From assembly GCA_937893945.1 (NCBI GenBank), contig CALCTA010000040.1, forward strand, positions 1-24,691: a stretch of 24,691 nucleotides of DNA, in the 5' to 3' direction. Below the pieces are notes generated by a model. The model was not told the origin of the DNA and did no database searches. It saw nothing but the letters and a program-made list of their open reading frames with translations. Positions 9,201 to 14,153 of the stretch are shown here, one piece after another. A program made the position numbers and the translations under genes. Numbering within the stretch: position 1 is the stretch's first letter; every line of letters begins with the position of its first letter. The stretch comes from an uncultured Clostridia bacterium. GTDB lineage: Bacteria > Bacillota > Clostridia > Oscillospirales > CAG-272.

Positions 9201-9802
9201 GGCAAGCCGCACTCGTCGGCAAGACGAACGAGATCGGGAAGTATCTGATGCTGATCCTGCAAGCCGTGATCCTGAAGCTCTATATAGAAATTATCCTCTC
9301 CGAATATCTCCGCGAGCTCCCTTGCGGCAGATACTGCCTCGGAATACTCGCCCTTGAGGAGCAATGACGGCACTCTTCCCGCAATACACGCAGAGAGTGC
9401 GATAAGTCCGTCCGAGTGATCGCGAAGAAGCTCCATATCCACTCTCGGTCTTGAGTAAAAGCCCTCAGTAAAGCCTTTGGAGACCATATACATAAGGTTT
9501 TTATAGCCCGTTTCATTTTTACACAGAAGCACGAGATGATTGTACTTTGACGAATCCTTGCTGACGCCTCTCTCAAAGCGTGAGCCTGACGCCACATATA
9601 CCTCACAGCCTATGATAGGCTTGATACCGTTCTTCTTGCACTCATTGTAAAAGGCTATAACACCGTACATACAGCCATGGTCTGTTATTGCTACAGAGGT
9701 ATGTCCGCACTCAGCGGCGCGGGCAGGAATATCCTTTATGCGACAAGCACCGTCAAGTAGGCTATATTCACTGTGAAGATGCAGATGCACAAACCCTGAC
9801 AT
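6287..9802 (-). CDS. dnaE: DNA polymerase III alpha subunit, DnaE type
   Basis: This 1171-residue replicative polymerase starts with a PHP domain (HLHSEYSLLDG at 7-17, DHG at 41-43, and a downstream NDCH at 206-209). The metal-ligand pattern looks intact, so intrinsic exonuclease activity is possible. The catalytic core shows GPGRGSGAGS (363-372) and the aspartate motif PDIDVDF (404-410); the third aspartate is probably D556 in KFDF. A beta-clamp binding motif QLDMF lies at 908-912, and an OB fold lies at about 985-1060. The low-complexity linker at about 1070-1100 leads to a small C-terminal domain. The start is ATG with AGGAGG just upstream. Only 48 bp and no promoter separate it from the secreted-protein gene upstream, so they are probably co-transcribed. 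Confidence 0.97.
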   Translation of the reverse strand: MSGFVHLHLHSEYSLLDGACRIKDIPARAAECGHTSVAITDHGCMYGVIAFYNECKKNGIKPIIGCEVYVASGSRFERGVSKDSSKYNHLVLLCKNETGYKNLMYMVSKGFTEGFYSRPRVDMELLRDHSDGLIALSACIAGRVPSLLLKGEYSEAVSAARELAEIFGEDNFYIELQDHGLQDQHQILPDLVRLADECGLPLVATNDCHYLRREDAEKQAVLMCIQTNTSILDGRPIGFETDEFYYKNTDEMRMLFGKYNGAIENTERIAQRCNLEFSFGDYKLPKFPTPQSRSAADYLRELTIEGLQRRVSDRSIVYNGDEQTYLDRIEYELGVIDSMGYSDYFLIVWDYVNFAHRNSIPVGPGRGSGAGSLVAYLIGITDIDPIRFDLLFERFLNPERVSMPDIDVDFCYNRRDEVISYMFDKYGSDHVSQIIAFGTLGAKAAIRDVGRVMGMSYADVDVVAKAVPRDPSITLDDAMALPEMKSLYESSAQIKRLIDTALALEGMPRNITIHAAGIVVSDKPITEYLPLATSNGAIVTQFDMDTVAQLGLLKFDFLALRYLTIIDDACKAVREREQGFDINAIPLDDAPTYKLISDGNTQGVFQLESGGMRQMLSELAPDRFEDVIAAIALYRPGPMDSIPQYIEARHNASKVSYAHPLLEPILRSTYGCIVYQEQVMSIFRVIAGYTYGHADVVRRSISKKKGDVLKSEKDSFIGGAIANGIEREVAEKLFDDMASFANYAFNKSHAAAYALISYRTAYLKAHYPCEYMAALITSVLGNMTKLAEYIGECSKYKIKVLPPDINQSRLLFHPSGNNIVFGLLALKNVGQQFIENILRERASSGDFRSFEDFISRMSKYDLNKRMVESLIKVGAFDSFGVYRSRLLASYETLIETEQQKSRNNLSGQLDMFSALVVTENVSPSFSYPALPEVSAKEKLRMEKEVAGMCFSGNLLDSYSSHVETLDTRKISELLDIEQAKDKAPVRVAGIVTSVTVKTTRKNEKMAFFSLEDKYGEIECLVFPTQYEKHRSKIREDSALYVDGTLSLREDEEPKILVNRVLELVENASYTVKQTNESKDTPTVKSNEDSTPKKATPSLSGATKLYLRVPDLSSREYLKAKNLVNIFEGSAKVIFYDTSHKEYLPYERGVDLSEYVYRELVALLGEGNVVAR

Positions 9803-9850
9803 TCCTTTTTCCTCCTGTTCTTATAAATTTACTGTTTTATGTTGGGAAAG

Positions 9851-12205
9851 TTATGCTCCCGAGCTGTCATCTCCGTCCGACTCTGCTCGCTTATCCTCTC
9901 GTCTGAAGCTTGCAAACAGTCCAAATCCGATAGCTCCCGTTACTATAACTATCGCAAGAGCTATAGCCACTCTTCCGAAAAGCGCTCTGTCATCCGATTC
10001 TTCCTCGTGCTGTCTTATTTTATCTCGTTCAAGGAAAATCAGATCATCCAGCTGCTCGGATGTATAATCGTTACTGCAGCCGTAAATATCATAGATCCAA
10101 AGACTGCACTCACTGCTCGAACCGTCGAGAGAGCGCACGGATACTCTTATGCTCTCTATCATATGCTTCACCGCGTACTGCGAAATATCAATAAGAGCCT
10201 CGGTCTCCTCGTTTCCGCTGACCACCGCAGATGCTTCCGCTCTGCTGTCTCCGCTTCCGAATACGAATTTCACCTCATACAGAGAATCCTCTGCGGAATC
10301 ACTTATATGGAATCTCAGCCGCATATACGGAGTGTATATCATATTTTCGGGATAGCTGTATATGTATAATATCTCACTTGAACGGTACGTACCGTCAAGC
10401 GCAAGGTCGGCACGGAGTGATTTCTCGCTGTTGTCTCGATAGTCTATCTTCAGATTAGTACATCCGGCGCCTTCGTACCAACGCTCAATAAGATTGGTGT
10501 CGCGAAAATCAAAATAAGCAAAATCTCCCGCAAACGCTTTCCCTGAATTTATCTCTGCCGGGGAATCGTAAATGTATCTTACACCATATGCGGCGATAAC
10601 GCTTGCGCTTACTATCTCGCTCCACGAGCTTCTGCCAAAGAAGGTCGTCAAATTCTGTGTTACCTTAAGTCCCTCCGGCGTGTCGATATACTTCATTATG
10701 TACGATATATCGTCAAGGCGCTCGCTTCTTTCGGTAAGATCAACGGCAAAGAAAGAGACCGTACTGTCCGCAAGAAGAATATAATAGGAATACGCGTAAG
10801 CCGCGGCAAGAGCGTTTCCGCTTATGCTCTTAGTGGGCGACCAAACGAAAATATATTTCTTGGGGCAGCTGCGATATTTCTCATCTATGTCAGACAGATA
10901 TTCCGAAAACTCCGTTTGCGCTCCCGCATAGAAAAGTCCTTCGGAATTTGGACGGTTGACGTTTATTCCGTCTTCCAAGCTACCGTTGGTAATACCGAGC
11001 GGCGTCTCTGAGGTATCCATCAGGAAAGAACAGTTTATTCCTCCGTAGATACTGTTATCAAAGTAAGCAAGTAGCGACTCTACGGTTGTCTTAAAGCGAT
11101 TATCCTCACCGTCCTCGCTCTTTTCCGAAAAGCCTTCACCTGTAAGAGGGATCGCTATATCCATGGATGGCTCTACAGTTCTTGCGGCATTCGCCACTAT
11201 GACCGCGTATGCGGCACAGCGGTCTATATATTCCTCAAACGAATCTACGGTGCAATAGTTATACTTGTCGGGAACATCCCAGCCTTTTCCTATAATAAAG
11301 CCTGAAATACTTCCCACCTCACCGTTATATCTCTCGGTAAGAAAGGTGATAGCCGCGTGTATTTTAGCGACGGTATTGCTATCGTAAACGTCGGGCATCA
11401 GATACTGCGCGCCAAACTCTCCCGCCAGCTCCGCATCGCCCTGAGGTCTTTTTAGAATTCTCAGATATATCTTAGTTCCCGAAAGGCTCATAGAGCGTAT
11501 TGCTATATCAAGCTTATCTATAGTTGCCTTATTAAAGAAGAACTGCTCGGTATCCGCCGCCATAAACAGACTACTGCTGGAGCTATCCGAGAATATAGAA
11601 TCCCAATAGAGCGGAATAATAGCGCTTCCCGCTTGAATATCGGTAGATACCGAGCTATATTCAGAAGCAAGTCCTTTATAATATTTCTTGTTGTTTGACG
11701 CCTCAAAATCAGAAGCCACCTCAGGATACTGCGCTTCTGTTGTAAGCGTATATTCGCCGTCGGGCGAGCGCAGAAATACCGCATAACGCGAGTATCTGTC
11801 AATTATACGGCTTGCCTTGAAGGAGAACTCAAATTTGATAGATACAGGCGCTTCGGCAAGACATTTGCTATCCTTGTCAGCCACAACGTCATACTCTGAG
11901 GCTCCCGGAGGAACCGCATACACCGCAATAGTAGAATCGCTTCTATCCGCAAACACCTTGCTCTCAAGCGTTCCGCTGAGCTTGATACGCTTTTTATCCA
12001 CATCGTAAGTACAGTTAAAGGACGCGATATCAACCAATCTTTCCTCGTCGATCGCCTCGCCGATCTTATCCTCTGCGCCGATCGTAATGTCGGTGCTTTC
12101 TGAAATAACAGCACCGTCAATAGTCTCGTTTTCTGCCGCTACGGGCAAGGAGAAAGCAGAAAGCAAGACCGTAAGCAACAAAATAATACAGATATATCTT
12201 TTCAT
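9851..12205 (-). CDS. Secreted, membrane-anchored protein with a glycoside-hydrolase-like barrel (DUF5722-like?)
   Basis: The 784-residue protein has a signal peptide (about 1-24, ending VAA/E), a large extracellular part, one transmembrane helix at about 745-765 and a charged cytoplasmic tail. It is therefore a type I protein facing outward. Residues about 190-540 resemble TIM-barrel glycoside-hydrolase-like proteins of the DUF5722 kind: FNKATIDKLD near 224, FLTERYNGEV near 288, and FIIGKGWD near 303. In that family the last segment usually reads GNE; here it reads GKG, so the acid/base glutamate may be missing. Residues about 565-710 look like a beta-rich, possibly carbohydrate-binding domain. 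The family name is from memory of motif style and is uncertain. RBS AAGGAG precedes the ATG, and an extended -10 promoter lies upstream. dnaE follows 48 bp downstream. Confidence 0.75.
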   Translation of the reverse strand: MKRYICIILLLTVLLSAFSLPVAAENETIDGAVISESTDITIGAEDKIGEAIDEERLVDIASFNCTYDVDKKRIKLSGTLESKVFADRSDSTIAVYAVPPGASEYDVVADKDSKCLAEAPVSIKFEFSFKASRIIDRYSRYAVFLRSPDGEYTLTTEAQYPEVASDFEASNNKKYYKGLASEYSSVSTDIQAGSAIIPLYWDSIFSDSSSSSLFMAADTEQFFFNKATIDKLDIAIRSMSLSGTKIYLRILKRPQGDAELAGEFGAQYLMPDVYDSNTVAKIHAAITFLTERYNGEVGSISGFIIGKGWDVPDKYNYCTVDSFEEYIDRCAAYAVIVANAARTVEPSMDIAIPLTGEGFSEKSEDGEDNRFKTTVESLLAYFDNSIYGGINCSFLMDTSETPLGITNGSLEDGINVNRPNSEGLFYAGAQTEFSEYLSDIDEKYRSCPKKYIFVWSPTKSISGNALAAAYAYSYYILLADSTVSFFAVDLTERSERLDDISYIMKYIDTPEGLKVTQNLTTFFGRSSWSEIVSASVIAAYGVRYIYDSPAEINSGKAFAGDFAYFDFRDTNLIERWYEGAGCTNLKIDYRDNSEKSLRADLALDGTYRSSEILYIYSYPENMIYTPYMRLRFHISDSAEDSLYEVKFVFGSGDSRAEASAVVSGNEETEALIDISQYAVKHMIESIRVSVRSLDGSSSECSLWIYDIYGCSNDYTSEQLDDLIFLERDKIRQHEEESDDRALFGRVAIALAIVIVTGAIGFGLFASFRREDKRAESDGDDSSGA

Positions 12206-12258
12206 TTATTCATTCTCCTTTCCGTAAGATTATTGGCAAATAAAATCTACCACTATAT

Positions 12259-12267
12259 ATTATACCA
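12259..12267 (-). promoter_or_regulatory. Extended -10 promoter of the secreted-protein gene
   Basis: On the minus strand TATAAT occupies 12264-12259, preceded by TGG (12267-12265), giving an extended -10. No good -35 is seen at 16-18 bp. It lies 54 bp upstream of the ATG at 12205. It is the only promoter I see for the secreted-protein and dnaE genes. Confidence 0.6.
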
Positions 12268-12316
12268 CAAGTTTTTAACAAATGGAATAGGAATTTAAAA
12301 TATTTATATTAAAAAT

Positions 12317-12351
12317 AAAAAGCAGGAGGAACATCGCGTCTCCTGCTTTTT
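12317..12351 (-). terminator. Intrinsic terminator beside the tRNA-Lys relic
   Basis: A 12-bp perfect inverted repeat (AAAAAGCAGGAG at 12317-12328 with 12340-12351) encloses an 11-base loop. On the minus strand it is followed by a T-rich run. It abuts the decayed tRNA 3' end at 12353, in the same relation as the terminator at 12615-12651 to the intact tRNA. Confidence 0.7.
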
Positions 12352-12352
12352 A

Positions 12353-12379
12353 TGGTGCACCTTCAGAGATTCAGAACCC
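12353..12379 (-). repeat. Relic of the tRNA-Lys 3' end (CCA, acceptor, T-arm half)
   Basis: The 20 bases at 12347-12366 are identical to 12647-12666, exactly 300 bp away, where they form the terminator edge and 3' end of the intact tRNA-Lys. The match continues imperfectly into the T-arm (GGGTTCTGAATC here against GGGTTCGAATC in the tRNA) and then stops. No D-arm or anticodon arm follows, so this is not a functional tRNA. It may be a decayed tandem duplicate or an attachment-site-like copy. Confidence 0.75.
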
Positions 12380-12605
12380 CCGTTAGCGCGTTTATTTGTG
12401 CAAACCTGTTTTGTAGGGACCGGCGTCCTCGACGGTCCAAATTCGCTTTGCGAAATTTCTCGGGGAGTTTGATCGTGAAATAAGAACTTCAGGGATTCAG
12501 AACCCATGTTAGCGCTAAATAAAGCAAGAACCGATATGCAGCTTTGCGCTAACCCTAGAGTAAATTTCGCTTTGCGAAATTTCTCGGGGTTCTGAATCTT
12601 TAGGG
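12361..12605. repeat. Cluster of short direct and inverted repeats between the two tRNA-Lys 3' ends
   Basis: A 19-base element (CTTCAGRGATTCAGAACCC) occurs at 12361-12379 and 12487-12505 with one difference, and inverted at 12586-12605 with a few. GTTAGCGC follows the first two copies, and its inverse lies at 12546-12553. A 24-base sequence occurs identically at 12442-12465 and 12566-12589; it holds a hairpin (TTCGC TTT GCGAA, longer in the second copy). GGACCG/CGGTCC at 12418-12423 and 12432-12437 forms another stem. The layout suggests two diverged tandem units of about 125 bp. I see no coding region. Confidence 0.75.
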
Positions 12606-12614
12606 TATAGCTAT

Positions 12615-12651
12615 AAAAAAACAAGGAGTGCTTTGCACTCCTTGTTTTTTT
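12615..12651 (-). terminator. Intrinsic terminator of tRNA-Lys
   Basis: A 17-bp inverted repeat (arms 12615-12631 and 12635-12651, loop TTT) begins one base after the tRNA CCA end, reading on the minus strand. It closes with a T-run. The core stem ACAAGGAGTGC/GCACTCCTTGT is perfect. Confidence 0.88.
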
Positions 12652-12652
12652 A

Positions 12653-12728
12653 TGGTGCACCTTCAGGGATTCGAACCCGGGACCCACTGATTAAGAGTCA
12701 GTTGCTCTACCAACTGAGCTAAAGGTGC
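12653..12728 (-). tRNA. tRNA-Lys (anticodon CTT)
   Basis: On the minus strand a 76-base cloverleaf runs from 12728 to 12653. The acceptor GCACCTT pairs with AAGGTGC, the D-stem GCTC with GAGC, and the anticodon stem ACTGA with TCAGT around loop CTCTTAA, giving anticodon CTT (lysine). The T-loop is TTCGAAT and CCA is encoded. The T-stem CCGGG/CCCTG holds one C-U mismatch at its second pair. A consensus promoter lies 20 bp upstream and a terminator follows directly, so it forms a single-gene unit. Confidence 0.96.
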
Positions 12729-12747
12729 GTTTTTAGACAACGGCAGT

Positions 12748-12776
12748 ATTATATCACACCTTTTTCAGTTTGTCAA
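12748..12776 (-). promoter_or_regulatory. Consensus sigma-A promoter of tRNA-Lys
   Basis: On the minus strand TTGACA (12776-12771) and TATAAT (12753-12748) are separated by exactly 17 bp, and the -10 is preceded by TGA (extended -10). The -10 ends 19 bp before the first tRNA base. Confidence 0.92.
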
Positions 12777-12794
12777 CACTTTTATCAAAAATTT

Positions 12795-12823
12795 TTATAA
12801 TTTTTTTGTTTTAAAAATTATAA
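12795..12823 (-). terminator. Weak A+T-rich inverted repeat at the end of the C26 gene
   Basis: TTATAATTTTT (12795-12805) and AAAAATTATAA (12813-12823) form an 11-bp stem that overlaps the stop codon of the amidohydrolase gene. It has no G or C in the stem, so it would be a poor terminator. It could simply reflect A+T-rich DNA. Confidence 0.35.
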
Positions 12824-13525
12824 CTCCCTAACGAATGCCTCGAATATTGCTCTCGCGTTATTATCCTTTTCTGCCCAAAGCTCGGGATGCCATTGCACGC
12901 CAACGACAAACTTTTTCCCAGAAACATAAGCGCCCTCAACCATTTTGTCGCCCTCCGCTTCTGCGAAGCTAACAAGTCCTTCTCCAAGCGTCTTTATTGC
13001 TTGATGGTGATAGCTGTTTACGGCAAATATCTCAGAATCAAATCCTATTTTTTCTCTGATAGCAGGCGCGGTAATGATAACGTTATGCTCCGCGGGATCT
13101 TTCTCTGACGAGCGGTGGCATATGCTATTCGGGAGCTGTGAGGGGATATCCTGCCACAGACTGCCGCCCATTGCCACGTTAAGAAGCTGGACTCCTCTGC
13201 ATATACAAAGAACCGGCTTGTTTTTCGCAAGTGCCGTCCTCAGCAGCTCAAGCTCAAAGTTATCTCTTTCTTCACTCGGCTCGCCGCACAGTTCAATCTT
13301 TTCCTCACCGTATAATGAGGGAGACACGTCAACTCCGCCTGTCAGCAAAATACCGTCGCAGAGATCAACCAAAGCTGCTATTTTTTCTTTGTCCTTTATC
13401 TGCGGAAGCATAACGGCGAGCGCGCCTTCTGCTTCTATAGCGCTTGCATACTGTGAGCCTACGTTGTAAGATCCCGATTTAGCGCTTCCCGAGGTTGAAA
13501 GTCCTACTATTTTTATCCTGTCCAT
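12818..13525 (-). CDS. Peptidase C26 / gamma-glutamyl-GABA hydrolase-like class I glutamine amidotransferase
   Basis: This 235-residue cytoplasmic hydrolase of the PuuD type probably cleaves a gamma-glutamyl amide. The nucleophile elbow is CICRG with C109, following DGILLTGGVDVSP (57-69). The rest of the triad is H213 and E215 in VGVQWHPE. The frame stays open further upstream to 13639, but ATG at 13525 is the start: AAGGAG precedes it by 8 bases, and a consensus promoter at 13563-13591 lies inside the longer version. It is transcribed alone, between the terminator of the lipoprotein gene and the tRNA. The substrate is unknown; nothing nearby points to putrescine breakdown. Confidence 0.92.
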   Translation of the reverse strand: MDRIKIVGLSTSGSAKSGSYNVGSQYASAIEAEGALAVMLPQIKDKEKIAALVDLCDGILLTGGVDVSPSLYGEEKIELCGEPSEERDNFELELLRTALAKNKPVLCICRGVQLLNVAMGGSLWQDIPSQLPNSICHRSSEKDPAEHNVIITAPAIREKIGFDSEIFAVNSYHHQAIKTLGEGLVSFAEAEGDKMVEGAYVSGKKFVVGVQWHPELWAEKDNNARAIFEAFVREL

Positions 13526-13562
13526 TCTGTTGCTCCTTAGAAGATTGTAATTATCCGTAAAA

Positions 13563-13591
13563 ATTATATCATTCTTTTCTTTCGATGTCAA
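13563..13591 (-). promoter_or_regulatory. Consensus sigma-A promoter of the C26 hydrolase gene
   Basis: On the minus strand TTGACA (13591-13586) and TATAAT (13568-13563) are 17 bp apart, with TGA before the -10. Transcription should start near 13556, about 30 bases before the ATG at 13525. Confidence 0.92.
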
Positions 13592-13595
13592 CGCC

Positions 13596-13629
13596 AAAAA
13601 AAGATCCCTTACGCAAAAGCGTAAGGGAT
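13596..13629 (-). terminator. Intrinsic terminator of the lipoprotein gene
   Basis: ATCCCTTACGC (13604-13614) and its complement (13619-13629) form an 11-bp stem with a 4-base loop. On the minus strand it is followed by a T7 run (13602-13596). It lies 35 bp past the lipoprotein stop and just before the next promoter. Confidence 0.9.
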
Positions 13630-13664
13630 GGAAGATCAAGCATTATCTTTTAGTCGGTTTGCAA

Positions 13665-14081
13665 TCACTTAGCTGCCTTAACAGCGTTCTCGGTTCCGTA
13701 GTAGATCATCTTTCCGGACTTCTTGCATACCCAGTTAGACTCCTCCTTGGAATCTTCTTTGTCTTCCTCAAATTTTTCCTGAACCTTTTCCCATGCATCG
13801 TTAGCATCATCCTTCGTATTGAAGTAAATGATCTTTATAAAAGCATATTCGTCTTCGATCTTACCTATTCCGCTTACAACGCAATCTACACCGTCAATGC
13901 CGGCGAGCTTATAGGTGGTAGGAAGAGCGACCGTATCCTTCTTAGCCCAAGTAACACCGTTCTCCTCAAGAGCCTTGAGAGCATCGTCGGGATCAGCATT
14001 GGGTCCGCCACAGGAAGCAAGTGTGAGGCAGAGCATAATTGCTACCATTGCTACTGATACAAGTCTAAGTACATTTTTCAT
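13665..14081 (-). CDS. Small lipoprotein of unknown function
   Basis: This 138-residue protein has a lipoprotein signal: a short charged start, a hydrophobic stretch (about 5-20) and lipobox LASC with lipidated C24. The mature part is about 115 residues, highly charged, with an acidic-basic helix near 90-115 (VQEKFEEDKED). Two further cysteines (C67, C119) could form a disulfide. I recognise no domain. An in-frame upstream ATG would add 15 residues, but ATG at 14081 has AAAGGAG at the right spacing and gives a proper signal peptide. It has its own promoter and terminator. It follows lnt, whose product acylates lipoproteins such as this one, though the neighbourhood may be chance. Confidence 0.85.
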   Translation of the reverse strand: MKNVLRLVSVAMVAIMLCLTLASCGGPNADPDDALKALEENGVTWAKKDTVALPTTYKLAGIDGVDCVVSGIGKIEDEYAFIKIIYFNTKDDANDAWEKVQEKFEEDKEDSKEESNWVCKKSGKMIYYGTENAVKAAK

Positions 14082-14116
14082 AAAATCAAAACTCCTTTCA
14101 GATTTATGATAGCACA

Positions 14117-14145
14117 ATTTTATCACAAAACCATCACAATGTCAA
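14117..14145 (-). promoter_or_regulatory. Sigma-A promoter of the lipoprotein gene
   Basis: On the minus strand TTGACA (14145-14140) and TAAAAT (14122-14117) are 17 bp apart, with TGA before the -10. The -35 begins 8 bp after the lnt stop codon, so this gene is expressed separately from lnt. Confidence 0.88.
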
Positions 14146-14153
14146 GTGAATTA

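Noticed and set aside
8930..9367. A 145-codon plus-strand open frame inside dnaE
   Set aside because: It is antisense to a clearly real polymerase gene, has no family motifs and no promoter. Long antisense frames are common opposite genes with this codon bias.
9839..10369. A 176-codon plus-strand open frame opposite the secreted-protein gene
   Set aside because: It is antisense to the signal-peptide-bearing 784-residue gene and has no domain or RBS.
12347..12666. CRISPR array or intact integrative element
   Set aside because: The repeats are few, unequal and partly inverted, with no regular spacers. The 300-bp interval has no integrase or other gene.
12304..12687. A 127-codon minus-strand open frame across the repeat cluster and into the tRNA
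   Set aside because: It overlaps the tRNA-Lys gene, both terminators and the repeats. Its repeated peptide pieces simply translate the duplicated tRNA 3' ends, and it has no RBS.
13526..13639. N-terminal extension of the C26 hydrolase
   Set aside because: The predicted promoter (13563-13591) lies within it, and ATG at 13525 has the proper RBS and family-like start.
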